From Amycolatopsis benzoatilytica AK 16/65 (GTDB taxonomy: Bacteria > Actinomycetota > Actinomycetes > Mycobacteriales > Pseudonocardiaceae), in NCBI RefSeq assembly GCF_000383915.1, contig NZ_KB912942.1, positions 131,806 through 195,805 on the forward strand: a DNA stretch of 64,000 bases, given 5' to 3'. Position numbers and translations under genes: made by a program. Positions 23,341 to 32,014 of the stretch are shown here, one piece after another. Under the pieces are notes generated by a model that did no database searches, was not told the origin of the DNA, and was given only the letters and a program-made list of their open reading frames with translations. Numbering within the stretch: the stretch's first letter is position 1; each line of letters begins with the position of its first letter.

Positions 23341-23510
23341 CCGGGCGTGGGCAGGCGGGCGGTCCCCCGGGCGGGCGGGCGCCCGGCGGTGAGGTCGCCG
23401 GACGGCGAGGTCCCCAGGGCGGGCGGGCTCCCGGCGGACCGGTCGCCCGGCGGTCAGGTCGCCCGGCGGTGCGGTCGCCCGGGCGGACCGGTCGCAGGGG
23501 TGGTGAGGCC
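23341..23510. repeat. GC-rich degenerate minisatellite (about 17-bp unit)
   Basis: Units of the form GGTCGCCCGGCGGTCA recur about eight times with variation; the last three (from ~23450) are nearly exact. Because every frame stays open through it, it extends neighbouring ORFs artificially. Confidence 0.6.
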
Positions 23511-23530
23511 TCCGGGCGAGAGGTCGGCAT

Positions 23531-23583
23531 TCCGTGAGGGGCCCCTTGAGGGACTTAGATTCCCTCAAGGGGCCCCTCACGGA
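23531..23583. repeat. Hairpin repeat family 1, copy 1 (perfect 23-bp arms)
   Basis: TCCGTGAGGGGCCCCTTGAG and three further bases pair perfectly with 23561-23583 around the loop CTTAGAT. This is the most symmetric member of the 53-base family found seven times in the window. It is 3' of the diguanylate cyclase. Confidence 0.85.
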
Positions 23584-23813
23584 CATCGCCGGGAGGGCCG
23601 CGCAAGCCGGCGTAAGGCTGCACGCCGGTAAGTCCACAACCCGTGAGCCCGACAAGCCCGCACCCGAGCAAGCCCCAGAACCACCGATTCCGCCATCGCG
23701 GCCCGAAATCCGCACTCTCGGTTCACCAAACGGCCGCATCCGGCAACCCATGGCTTCTGAATCGTTTCGCGATTAATCGCAAAGCCGTCTCGATCGCCGG
23801 AATTGTGGATCAC

Positions 23814-25175
23814 TCAAGAAGTCGGATTCGCATCCGCGAACCGAACCTGGTTCCGGCCGCCTTCCTTCGCCGTGTACACCGCGGCGTCGGCGGCGTGCAG
23901 CAACTGTTCCAGTGTCGTTCCGTTCACGCCGAGCAATGCGACCCCGATCGACGCCGTCCGGCCGGTGATCAATGCCGAACCGCCGCGTTTGTCGGTTGTC
24001 GAGATGCGTTGGTCGGCTACCGCGGCGCGGATGCGTTCCGCGGTCACCTTCGCGGCCGTAGTGTCCACATCGGGCAGCAGGATCAGGAACTCCTCGCCGC
24101 CGAAGCGGCCGAGGATGTCCTTGGGGCGGGTGATCTCGTCCAGTGTCTGCGCGACGGTCCGGAGGACGTCGTCGCCCGCCGGGTGGCCGAAGGTGTCGTT
24201 GATCCACTTGAAGTGGTCCAGATCGATCATCAGCAGGGCCAGGGTTTCCCCGCCGCGGGCGGACCGGGTCAGTGCCCGCTCCGCGGATTCCGACCAGCCG
24301 CGCACGTTGAAGATCCCGGTTTTCGGATCCGTTCGCGCCTCGGACTGCAGTTGGTTGATTTCCGCCAGCCGGTTGCCCAGCACCGTGATCAGCACCAGGA
24401 TCACGATCGCCGGCGGAATGTCCACGAGCAGGATCGTCGCGATCGTGCCCAGGCCGATGGTCGACAGTTCCAGCAGGTTGTCGTCCTTGGTGCCCAGCAC
24501 GTTGCTCAGCGTGGGCGAGGACGTGCCGCCCAGTGCGAGCAGTCCTCCGATGACCACGGCCTGCAATGCGGCGTAACAGAAACCAACCACCATCAGGATG
24601 CCGAAGACCTGCACCGAGTTCGCCGGCGACAGCTGGGCCAGTTCGGCCGACGCGAACGTCTGGAACAGGTAGTGTGCCAGCAACGCCGAGACCGCGTGCG
24701 TGAACGAGGTGAACACGAACTTGTGCGGCGGCCGGCGGGAGTTGAACCAGCGCTGCACGCGAAGCAGCACGATCAGCAGCAGAGTCAGCGGGATCGGCAG
24801 CAGCAGCGCGGCGGGGAACACCCAGATGCCGGACAGGTCGATGTGGACGGCGGTGACCCGGTTGCGCCGCCGTTCCTCCTGCCTGCGGGTGAGCTGGATG
24901 TGCACCGTGGCGCAGCCGGCGAGGATGCCGAATCTGGCCCAGTCCACGAGAGTCGGGCCCGGCGACGAGACCACGCCGAAGGTCAGCAGCGCGACCGCGA
25001 TCGCTTCCCACGCCAGCAGGAACGCGACCATCCGGCGAGGTTTCGTCCAGAGATCCCATGACGGCACCGGATTCCCGGCGATGAGCGCGCGCGCCCGCTC
25101 GGCCAGTCCCCTCGCCCTGGTCGTCTCCTCCCCGGGGGCGCGGTGCTCACCGCTCGCCGGTTCGGTTCCGGGCAT
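23814..25175 (-). CDS. Membrane-bound GGDEF diguanylate cyclase
   Basis: 453 residues. After ~45 cytoplasmic residues come about six membrane helices (~47-290) of a sensor region similar to MASE-type modules, then a GGDEF domain (~295-450). The active-site loop is GRFGGEEFLILLP, so the catalytic signature is intact (GGEEF), and an RxxD inhibitory site (RPKD) stands five residues before it, predicting feedback control by c-di-GMP. MIDLDHFKWINDTFGHPAGD is the typical metal/GTP segment. No EAL domain is attached. In actinomycetes c-di-GMP mainly controls development. The gene stands alone between repeat-rich spacers. Confidence 0.92.
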   Translation of the reverse strand: MPGTEPASGEHRAPGEETTRARGLAERARALIAGNPVPSWDLWTKPRRMVAFLLAWEAIAVALLTFGVVSSPGPTLVDWARFGILAGCATVHIQLTRRQEERRRNRVTAVHIDLSGIWVFPAALLLPIPLTLLLIVLLRVQRWFNSRRPPHKFVFTSFTHAVSALLAHYLFQTFASAELAQLSPANSVQVFGILMVVGFCYAALQAVVIGGLLALGGTSSPTLSNVLGTKDDNLLELSTIGLGTIATILLVDIPPAIVILVLITVLGNRLAEINQLQSEARTDPKTGIFNVRGWSESAERALTRSARGGETLALLMIDLDHFKWINDTFGHPAGDDVLRTVAQTLDEITRPKDILGRFGGEEFLILLPDVDTTAAKVTAERIRAAVADQRISTTDKRGGSALITGRTASIGVALLGVNGTTLEQLLHAADAAVYTAKEGGRNQVRFADANPTS

Positions 25176-25649
25176 CGGGCCGTGCCTCCTCGGGTGTGCG
25201 ATGCGGTTCCCGGAAGGTTCCCGCTTCTGTGTTGTTATCGTTTGCCGGTATCATCTCACTTACCGACTTCCCGAGCAGTATTCGGTCGCAGTCCCCGAAC
25301 CCCGGAGACGTCTTCCGCGAGACCTGGTGTATCCATGAAGGGAATTGCGGAGGAGAGTCCGCCCGTCCCCCCGAGCGAGGTGTTTTCCGTGCGCGACCGC
25401 GAAGCCTGAATCGAGCTGTTGTCATTTTCCGATGAATTGTCAGCGAGCTGAGGTGAACAGCAGTGCGTGACCGCGAGGCGTGAGTTCCGTGACCGAACCA
25501 GGAGCAGATTCGTGACAATGCGAGCGGAGGTGTGTTCCGTGCGTGACCGCGAGGCGTGAAAAGACTTCCGGCCCGACAGCTTCGGGCCGTACCGGACCAG
25601 ACTGCGACACTGTCGCGGCGTGTCCGGGCGACCACGACCGGCAACCATG
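25176..25649. other. Intergenic region with three copies of a ~75-bp unit
   Basis: About 470 bases upstream of the cyclase and downstream of the MFS gene. The part near 25230-25280 is relatively AT-rich and may hold the cyclase promoter. The rest is built of three related units, listed separately. No gene recognised. Confidence 0.5.
25368..25560. repeat. Three copies of a ~75-bp direct repeat with a conserved 21-base core
   Basis: GTGCGTGACCGCGAGGCGTGA occurs exactly at 25463-25483 and 25539-25559 and with two changes (GTGCGCGACCGCGAAGCCTGA) at 25389-25409. Spacing is 74 and 76 bases. A related GAGC..AGGTG..TTCC segment precedes each core. Confidence 0.75.
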
Positions 25650-26909
25650 TCAGGCTCCGGCCGCGACGGCGTGCCGCACCCGGATCCAGGAGAACGCGGT
25701 GGGGATCGCCAGCGCTACCCCGGCCAGCCCGGCCAGTGCGATGGCGGTGATCGCGGACCCGGTGAACTGGGCGACCACCCCTCCGAGAGCCACCCCGATG
25801 CCCTGCGCGACCCGCAGCCCGGTGCGGTACAACCCGCCGGCGCCGCCGCGCAGTTCGTTCGGAACCCAGGTGGAGAACGTCGCGGTCACGGTGATGATGT
25901 AGGCGCCCATCGCACCGGCGAGCGCGAGCAGGACGAGCGCGACCACCAGGTTCGGTTCCAGCAGGAACAGGGCGAGCAAGGCGAGCGAAGCGATCGCCAG
26001 CACGCCGAGCAGCCGCTGACGGACGTCGGCGGACGCGAACTTCGACAGCAAGTAGGCCCCGGCGACGAAGCCGAGCGGGTCGGCGGCGAGCAGCCAGCCG
26101 ACCGCGGCGGACGGCGCGTTCAGCTGCTGGGCCAGCGGCGCGGCCAGGCCCTCGGGCACCACGGCGAGTCCCACCAGCCACGACAACGCGATCAGCACGC
26201 GCAGCTTGCGCTGCCCGAACACCCAGCGGGTCGCGGAGAACCACGTGGAGTGCTCGCCGCCCGCGGCGGGCCGGTTGTGCACCCAGCCCCGCACGATCGC
26301 CGCGGCGATCGCGAAGCTGACCGCGTCGATCGCCAGCGCCCAGGACGTGCCCACCGCAGTCACCAGCACGCCGCCACCGGCCAGGCCGAGCAGTTGCACG
26401 GTATTCGTGGTGATGCCGCGGAGGTCCTGGCTGCGCAGATACAGCTCGTCGTCGAGGAACACCTCGCGGGTGATCGCGTTCTGCGCCGCGTTCGCCGGGG
26501 AAGCCGCCAGCTGCACCGCGACCAGTAACAGGCACAGCACGACCAGTGGCATCCCGGGCAGGCTCATCAGCCCTACCAGCACCGCCTGCACCGCCGCGCT
26601 GACGCTCAGCACCGCGCGACGCGGATAGCGGTCGGCGAGGAACGACAGCCCGAGCCCGCCGGCGAGGGCGGGCAGGAAGGTGAGTGCGTAGACGACCGCG
26701 GCCCACAGCGCCGAACCGGTGCGGTGGTAGACGAGGATGGACAGCGCCACCTTCGCCAGCTGGTCGCCCGCGCTCGAGACGGCTTCCGCCGCCCAGAGAA
26801 CGCGGTATTCGACATTCCGCAGCGGTGCTGTGAGCCGTGAAGTCGCTTCGGTCGTCACGGGGTGACCACTGCCCCCTCCCCGATCGAGTGAATGCAGGTG
26901 TTCCCGCAT
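25650..26909 (-). CDS. MFS transporter (drug-efflux type)
   Basis: About 419 residues from ATG 26909 (GAAGG upstream); a GTG at 26948 adds 13 residues. Around twelve hydrophobic helices are visible, starting VEYRVLWAAEAVSSAGDQLA. The loop between helices 2 and 3 has FLADRYPRRAVL, the MFS motif A (G/FLaDRxgRR). It belongs to the MFS_3/enterobactin-exporter-like group common in actinomycetes. Substrate unknown. It stands alone, divergent from the SDR gene at 27287 across 377 bases. Confidence 0.9.
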   Translation of the reverse strand: MREHLHSLDRGGGSGHPVTTEATSRLTAPLRNVEYRVLWAAEAVSSAGDQLAKVALSILVYHRTGSALWAAVVYALTFLPALAGGLGLSFLADRYPRRAVLSVSAAVQAVLVGLMSLPGMPLVVLCLLLVAVQLAASPANAAQNAITREVFLDDELYLRSQDLRGITTNTVQLLGLAGGGVLVTAVGTSWALAIDAVSFAIAAAIVRGWVHNRPAAGGEHSTWFSATRWVFGQRKLRVLIALSWLVGLAVVPEGLAAPLAQQLNAPSAAVGWLLAADPLGFVAGAYLLSKFASADVRQRLLGVLAIASLALLALFLLEPNLVVALVLLALAGAMGAYIITVTATFSTWVPNELRGGAGGLYRTGLRVAQGIGVALGGVVAQFTGSAITAIALAGLAGVALAIPTAFSWIRVRHAVAAGA

Positions 26910-27286
26910 TGTGCCTTCGCCAGTGACGCTCCCGACCGGGAGTGTCACCGAGCCGGCCGAGGGTCCACCCTCAGTATGCCGCCGATCACACCAGGGTGAA
27001 CAGCCGGGAAGAATCCGGTGGCCGGAACGCGCACGCCGTTCGTCGGGGGTCCGCGCCGGTCAGCCGGGCGACCGCCGGGCCGGAGCGCGCGACCGCCGGA
27101 CCCCGGCCTGGGTGATCTGTCGCGGGGTATCGCCGAGCTGATCAGCCGTCCCGCGTTCGGCGCAGCACGCCCACCGTTCGCCGCGACCCCGGGGATCGGC
27201 CGTTCCGGTTGCGCCGAACGGGCGAACACTGGAAGGGACCCGGCGGAGCGGCCGTCGTCCTGCCGGGGCGCCAGTGGGGAGTGAGC
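26910..27286. other. Divergent intergenic region, no gene seen
   Basis: About 375 bases between the MFS and SDR genes; must carry both promoters. A GACCGCCGG element is repeated at ~27070 and 27091. The overlapping ORFs have no recognisable features. Confidence 0.45.
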
Positions 27287-28183
27287 ATGGACAGGCTCTT
27301 GCCGGACAAGGCAGTGGTGGTGACCGGGGCCGGCCGCGGGCTCGGGGAAGCGTTCGCCGGGCACGTGGCACAGGCCGGCGGTGCGGTGGTGGTCAACGAC
27401 ATCGACCTCGAAATGGCGGAACGCGTCGCGGCGGCGATCCGCGCCCGGGGCGGGCGGGCGGTCGCCAGCGGGCACGACGTGGCGGACGCGGCGCAGGCGC
27501 AGGCGATCGTCGACCAGTGCGTCGGCGAGTTCGGCCGGATCGACGGGCTGGTCAACAACGCGGGCCTCAACTACGAAGCGCTGCCCTGGGAGGACGACGC
27601 CGAGCAGGCCCGGCAGCTGGTCGAGGTCAACGTGCTGGGCGTGATGTACACCGGGCTGGCCGCGATCCGCGCGATGGTCGACGCGGGCGGCGGCGGGGCG
27701 ATCGTCAACATCTCCTCCGGCGCGTCGCTCGGGCAGCGGAAGCTGGGCGTGTACGCGGCGAGCAAGGGCGCGGTCGCGTCGCTGACCTACTCGTGGGCGC
27801 TGGACCTCGAAGAGTCCGGCATCCGGGTGAACGCGGTGTGCCCGGTGGCGCACACCCGGATGGTCTGGAAATCGGAACGCGCGCTGCGAGCCTGTCCGCC
27901 GGAGCGCACCCCGGACAAAATCGCGCCGGTCGTGGTGTTCCTGCTCGGCGCGGGCTCGGAAGGGATCACCGGGCAGCTGATCCGGTGCAACGGCCCGCAG
28001 CTGCACGTGATGGGCCAGCCGTATCTGAAGCAGCCGATCCTGGAACGGCCGGGCTGGGACGACGAAACCGTGCAGCAGGCGTTCGACGAGGTGTTCTCCG
28101 CCCACCTGGAGAACTACGGCCTGGAGAAGCGGGTGCCGCCGCGGCTGCGGAAGTGGACGGAGAACTCGATCCGGGCGTCGTGA
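27287..28183 (+). CDS. Short-chain dehydrogenase/reductase with C-terminal extension
   Basis: 298 residues from ATG 27287 (GGGGAG upstream). Motifs: TGAGRGLG (cofactor), VVNDIDLE (Asp after beta-2, favouring NAD), NNAG, Ser in NISSGASLG, and YAASK (Tyr/Lys). The usual SDR ends near 250; here ~45 further residues follow (GMxQPYLKQP.. to LRKWTENSIRAS), as in some actinobacterial SDRs annotated as beta-oxidation dehydrogenases. The substrate is unknown. Its stop codon abuts that of ptsI with no gap, so the two convergent transcripts must overlap. Confidence 0.88.
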   Translation: MDRLLPDKAVVVTGAGRGLGEAFAGHVAQAGGAVVVNDIDLEMAERVAAAIRARGGRAVASGHDVADAAQAQAIVDQCVGEFGRIDGLVNNAGLNYEALPWEDDAEQARQLVEVNVLGVMYTGLAAIRAMVDAGGGGAIVNISSGASLGQRKLGVYAASKGAVASLTYSWALDLEESGIRVNAVCPVAHTRMVWKSERALRACPPERTPDKIAPVVVFLLGAGSEGITGQLIRCNGPQLHVMGQPYLKQPILERPGWDDETVQQAFDEVFSAHLENYGLEKRVPPRLRKWTENSIRAS

Positions 28184-29758
28184 TCAGCGGGCTTTGGCGG
28201 CGGCCTCGCGGCAACCGGGCAGGTCGGCCGAGCGCAGGGTCGCGCCGACGGCGGCGAGGGCCGCGGAGTTCATCGACAGGCTGGTCACCCCGAGCCCGGC
28301 GAGGATCGGAGCGAGGGCCGGATCGGCGGCGGCCTCCCCGCAGACGCCGACCGGCTTCCCGGCGACGGCCCCGGCCTCGGCGACCAATCCGACGAGCCGC
28401 AGCAGCGCGGGCTGACCCGGGTCGTTGAGCGCGGCGACCGCGCCGAGCTGGCGGTCGGCGGCGAAAACGTACTGCGCGAGATCGTTCGTGCCCAGCGAAA
28501 CAAAATCCACCTCGGCGAGGATTTCCTTGGCGCACAAGGCTGCAGCCGGGATCTCGATCATCACGCCGGCCCGGGCGATCCCGGCCGCTCGCGCTCGCTC
28601 GGCGAACCAGCGCGCTTCCGCGGCGGTCGCGATCATCGGGGCCATCACGGAAAGTTCGGCCCCGGTGTCGGCGGCGGCCGCCGCGATCGCGGTCAGCTGC
28701 CGGTCCAGCAGCTCCGGCCGGTCGAACGCGACGCGCACCCCGCGTACTCCCAGCGCCGGGTTCGGTTCGTCGCCCATGTCCAGGAACGCCAGCGGTTTGT
28801 CCGAACCGGCGTCGAGCGTGCGGACGATCACCGGCTTCCCGGCGAACGGTTCGAGCACGGCCGCATAGGCCGCTCGCTGCGCGTCCACGGTCGGCTCTTC
28901 GGTCGCGGCGAGATAGCAGAATTCCGTGCGGAACAAGCCGATTCCCTCCGCTCCCGCCTCCGCCGCAGCACGCGCGTCCGCGGCCGAGCCGACGTTCGCG
29001 AGCAGCTTCACCGGATGCCCGTCGGCCAGCGCGCCGACGCCGTCCCACTCCGCCCGCGGCTTCCGGGCCACCGCACGCACGGTGCCATCCGACGGCGAAA
29101 CCGTGCCGGCGGCACCGTCCACTTCGAGGCCCGGACTGTCCACGGCGAGCACTCCGGCGCACGCGACGACGGCCGGAATTCCCAAGGCGCGAGCGAGAAT
29201 CGCGGTGTGGCTCGTCGGCCCGCCTTCTTCGGTCACCAGGGCGAGAACCAGGGCCGGATCGAGCCCGGCGGTGTCCGCGGGGGCGAGGTCTCGGGCGACC
29301 AGGACGCTTGGCGACGTCAGCTCGGGCACGCCCGGCGGCGTCACGCCGAGCAGGTCGGCGACGATCCGGTCGCGGACGTCGGCGATGTCGCGGACGCGTT
29401 CGGCCAGGTAGCCGCCCGCGGCTTCGAGCGCCGTCATGAATTCCGCCGCGGCCTCCCAGACCGCGCGCGGGGCAGGAAGCGACTGCGCGCGGACGAACCG
29501 TTCGGCGGACGCGAGCAGCGCCGGGTCCGCGGCCATCGCAGCGGTCGTTTCCAGCACCGACCGGGCATCACCGGACACAGAACGGGCACGATCGGACAAC
29601 CGGGCAGCGACCCGGGCGGCGGCCGGGCCGATCCGGCCGGACTCCACGTCCAGGTCGCCGGGAACCGGGCGGTCGGTGGGTTGGTGCAGCTCAGTGGCCA
29701 CGACGACGCGTGGGCCCGCGGCTTGACCGGCGCTGACTCCGACTCCGGACAACGACAT
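28184..29758 (-). CDS. ptsI: PTS enzyme I (phosphoenolpyruvate-protein phosphotransferase)
   Basis: 524 residues, slightly short of the usual ~560. The phosphorylated histidine is His184 in EEGGPTSHTAILARALGIPA. The TIM-barrel domain follows with IGLFRTEFCYL (PEP-binding), MIEIPAA, SLGTNDLAQYV and the catalytic cysteine in GVCGEAAADP. Enzyme I moves phosphate from PEP to HPr in the cytoplasm. It is divergent from the fruR-like operon that encodes HPr and the fructose EII, so all PTS parts are in one locus and share the divergent spacer with its operator repeats. Confidence 0.95.
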   Translation of the reverse strand: MSLSGVGVSAGQAAGPRVVVATELHQPTDRPVPGDLDVESGRIGPAAARVAARLSDRARSVSGDARSVLETTAAMAADPALLASAERFVRAQSLPAPRAVWEAAAEFMTALEAAGGYLAERVRDIADVRDRIVADLLGVTPPGVPELTSPSVLVARDLAPADTAGLDPALVLALVTEEGGPTSHTAILARALGIPAVVACAGVLAVDSPGLEVDGAAGTVSPSDGTVRAVARKPRAEWDGVGALADGHPVKLLANVGSAADARAAAEAGAEGIGLFRTEFCYLAATEEPTVDAQRAAYAAVLEPFAGKPVIVRTLDAGSDKPLAFLDMGDEPNPALGVRGVRVAFDRPELLDRQLTAIAAAAADTGAELSVMAPMIATAAEARWFAERARAAGIARAGVMIEIPAAALCAKEILAEVDFVSLGTNDLAQYVFAADRQLGAVAALNDPGQPALLRLVGLVAEAGAVAGKPVGVCGEAAADPALAPILAGLGVTSLSMNSAALAAVGATLRSADLPGCREAAAKAR

Positions 29759-29797
29759 GACGAGACCTCCGAGAGCAAAGGATCTTGTAACTGGGGA

Positions 29798-29825
29798 TTG
29801 ACACTACGGTAACAACGGGCACAAT
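29798..29825 (+). promoter_or_regulatory. Putative promoter of the fructose operon
   Basis: TTGACA at 29798-29803 and CACAAT at 29820-29825 are 16 bases apart, 37 bases upstream of the regulator's start. The first operator-like repeat lies within the spacer, so bound repressor would block it. Confidence 0.5.
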
Positions 29826-29862
29826 CAAATGACAACGGGCAAACAGCGGAGAGGAACGGGCA
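29812..29862. promoter_or_regulatory. Tandem ACAACGGGCA repeats, candidate FruR operator
   Basis: ACAACGGGCA is exact at 29812-29821 and 29832-29841 (20-base, i.e. about two-turn, spacing), and AACGGGCA recurs at 29855-29862 on the start codon. Such phased direct repeats upstream of a DeoR-family gene are typical operator arrays. Confidence 0.65.
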
Positions 29863-30623
29863 TGTACGCCGCCGAACGGCACCAGCTCCTGGCACAACGG
29901 GCACGCCGCGACGGACGGGTCGACGTGGGCGACCTCGCCGCCGAACTGGGGGTCGCCCCCGAGACGATCCGCCGCGATCTCGGTGTGCTCGAACGCCAAG
30001 GCGTCGTCCGCCGGGTCTACGGCGGCGCGGTCGCGGTGGACCGGCTGGACTTCGAACCCGAGGTCGCCCAACGAGACCAGACCAACGCCGCGGAGAAGGA
30101 CGCGATCGCCCGAGCCGCTCTCGACCAGCTGCCCGAACGCGGTTCGGTGCTGCTCGACGCGGGCACCACGACCAGCCGCCTGGCGACGCTGCTCCCGGCC
30201 GACCGGGACCTCACCGTCTTCACGAACTCGATCCCGATCGCCTCGATCCTCGCCACTCGCCCGGGAATCACGTTGCAGATCCTCGGCGGCCGGGTCCGCG
30301 GCACGACGCTCGCCACCGTCGGCACCGGCTCCCTGCACGCGCTCGACGGGCTGCTCGCCGACGTCGCTTTCCTCGGCGCGAACGGGTTTTCCGCCGAGCA
30401 CGGCTGCACCACCCCGGACCTCGAAGAGGCCGCGGTGAAGTCCGCGCTCGTCTCGGCCGCCCGCCGGCGCGTCCTGCTCGCCGACCACAGCAAGTACGGC
30501 ACCGACCAGCTCAGCCGGTTCGCGCGGCTGTCGGAGATCGACGTCCTGGTGACCGACGGCGGGATCGACGCGGGCGCGGTCGCCGAGCTCGAAGAAGCCG
30601 GCCCCGAGGTGGTGCTCGCATGA
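29862..30623 (+). CDS. fruR: DeoR-family repressor of the fructose operon
   Basis: 253 residues from ATG 29862 (GAGAGGAA upstream). Residues ~5-60 are the DeoR helix-turn-helix (LAAELGVAPETIRRDLGVLE, RRVYGGAV). The effector domain (~75-230) has the phosphosugar-binding pattern LLDAGTTTSRLA, FTNSIPI and GANGFSAEHG with LADHSKYG. DeoR regulators of this type sense fructose-1-phosphate or related sugar phosphates. The stop overlaps fruK as ATGA, so it is autoregulated with the operon; tandem repeats in its promoter are the likely binding sites. Confidence 0.9.
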   Translation: MYAAERHQLLAQRARRDGRVDVGDLAAELGVAPETIRRDLGVLERQGVVRRVYGGAVAVDRLDFEPEVAQRDQTNAAEKDAIARAALDQLPERGSVLLDAGTTTSRLATLLPADRDLTVFTNSIPIASILATRPGITLQILGGRVRGTTLATVGTGSLHALDGLLADVAFLGANGFSAEHGCTTPDLEEAAVKSALVSAARRRVLLADHSKYGTDQLSRFARLSEIDVLVTDGGIDAGAVAELEEAGPEVVLA

Positions 30624-31564
30624 TCGTCACCGTCACGCCCAACCCGAGCCTCGACCGCACTGCGCAGCTCGGCGTGCTGCGCCGCGGCGAGGTGCTGCGG
30701 GCCTCCCGCGTCCGCCTCGATCCCGGCGGCAAGGGCGTCAACGTCTCCCGGGCGCTGGCCGCCGCCGGGTCGCCGACCGTCGCGCTGCTCCCTGCGGGCG
30801 GCCCGGTCGGCGAACGGCTGGCCGACCTGCTCGCGCCGGAGGGCGTCCCGGTCGTCGCGGTGCCGATCGCCGGCACCACCCGCAGCAACATCACCCTGGT
30901 CGAAGCGGACGGAACCACCACCAAAATCAACGAGCCCGGCCCGGAGATCTCCCCGGCCGAGCTGGCTGTCCTCGAACAACGCACCGTCGAACTCGCCGGC
31001 CGCGCCGAGTGGCTGGTGTGCTGTGGCAGCCTGCCGGCCGGAGTGCCGGACGACTTCTACGCCCGGCTCGGCAAACTCGCCCACGACGCCGGCGCGAAGG
31101 TCGCCGTCGACTCTTCCGGAGCGCCGCTGGCCGCCGCGCTCGCCGCCGGTCCCGACCTGATCAAACCGAACCTCGACGAGCTGGCCGAGCTGGCGGGCCG
31201 CGCGTTGCCGCTGCTCGGCGACGTCGTCGAGGTGTGCGAGGACCTGGTCGCCGACGGCGTCGGCGCGGTGCTGGTCAGCCTCGGCGCACGCGGCGCCGTG
31301 CTGGTCGGCCGAACCGAGACCCGCCACGCGCTCGGCCCGCTGGTCGCCGTGCGCAGCACCGTCGGCGCCGGAGACGCCGCACTCGCCGGGTTCCTCCACG
31401 CGGGAGGAACCGGCCCCCGAGCCCTGCGCGCCGCGGTCGCCTACGGCACCGCCGCGGTCGCGCAGGAGGGCAGCCGCATGCCCGCCCCGGAGCACGTGCA
31501 CCCGGACCAGGTGCGCCTGCTCGCCGCCGATCCCACCCTCACCCTCAGCGGAGCCGCCGCATGA
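30620..31564 (+). CDS. fruK: 1-phosphofructokinase
   Basis: 314 residues of the PfkB/ribokinase family. MIVTVTPNPSLDRT at the start, LDPGGKGVNVSRALAAAG for the sugar site, and STVGAGDAALAGFL near the end with the catalytic Asp in GAGD identify the FruK branch. It phosphorylates fructose-1-phosphate delivered by the PTS to fructose-1,6-bisphosphate. It overlaps the regulator upstream and the EIIA gene downstream, both as ATGA, so the operon is tightly coupled. Confidence 0.95.
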   Translation: MIVTVTPNPSLDRTAQLGVLRRGEVLRASRVRLDPGGKGVNVSRALAAAGSPTVALLPAGGPVGERLADLLAPEGVPVVAVPIAGTTRSNITLVEADGTTTKINEPGPEISPAELAVLEQRTVELAGRAEWLVCCGSLPAGVPDDFYARLGKLAHDAGAKVAVDSSGAPLAAALAAGPDLIKPNLDELAELAGRALPLLGDVVEVCEDLVADGVGAVLVSLGARGAVLVGRTETRHALGPLVAVRSTVGAGDAALAGFLHAGGTGPRALRAAVAYGTAAVAQEGSRMPAPEHVHPDQVRLLAADPTLTLSGAAA

Positions 31565-32013
31565 CCACGCCAGACCTGATCACCGCCGACCTGGTCGACC
31601 TCGAGCTCGCCGCCGCGGACAAAAACGCCGCGGTTCGCGCGCTCGCCGGACGGCTCGTCTCCGCCGGGCGGGTGACCGACCTCGACCTCTTCCTCAAGGA
31701 CGTCGCTGCCCGCGAAGAGCAGATGGCCACCGGACTGGAAGGCGGGATCGGCATCCCGCATTGCCGTTCGGTCGCCGTCACCACGCCCACGCTCGCCTTC
31801 GGCCGCAGTGCCGGGGGAATCGACTTCGGCGCGCCGGACGGACCGGCGAAGCTGATCTTCCTGATCGCCGCGCCCGACGGCGCGGATTCCGCTCACCTGA
31901 AGGTTCTCGCCGCGCTCGCCCGCCGGCTCGTCCGCGCCGAGTTCAAGCAGACGCTGCTGGACGCCGCCGATCCGGCGGCGGTCGCGGCCTACATCAGCGA
32001 GGAGGTGGCCTGA
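31561..32013 (+). CDS. PTS fructose EIIA component
   Basis: 150 residues, one EIIA-Fru domain. The phosphorylated histidine is His67 in GGIGIPHCRS, preceded by the family's MATGLEGG segment. It accepts phosphate from HPr and passes it to EIIB. In this organism it is a separate gene, ATGA-coupled to fruK and one base before the EIIBC gene. The longer upstream frame (from 31009) lies inside fruK and was rejected. Confidence 0.94.
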   Translation: MTTPDLITADLVDLELAAADKNAAVRALAGRLVSAGRVTDLDLFLKDVAAREEQMATGLEGGIGIPHCRSVAVTTPTLAFGRSAGGIDFGAPDGPAKLIFLIAAPDGADSAHLKVLAALARRLVRAEFKQTLLDAADPAAVAAYISEEVA

Positions 32014-32014
32014 C

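Larger units (their letters stand above)
23134..23813. other. Intergenic region with low-complexity repeats and a family 1 hairpin
   Basis: About 680 bases. Holds a GC-rich minisatellite at ~23341-23510, a duplicated CGATTGGGTTGT at 23271-23296, the family 1 hairpin at 23531-23583, and a more AT-containing stretch at 23740-23813 before the cyclase stop. No gene is convincing. Confidence 0.6.

Noticed and set aside
23531..23583. Hairpin repeats as riboswitches
   Set aside because: They lie after stop codons rather than in 5' leaders and are simple stem-loops, so termination or mobile origin fits better.
25368..25560. CRISPR array at the regularly spaced repeats
   Set aside because: Only three units, imperfect first copy, core not partly palindromic in the usual way, related sequence in the spacers, and no cas genes.
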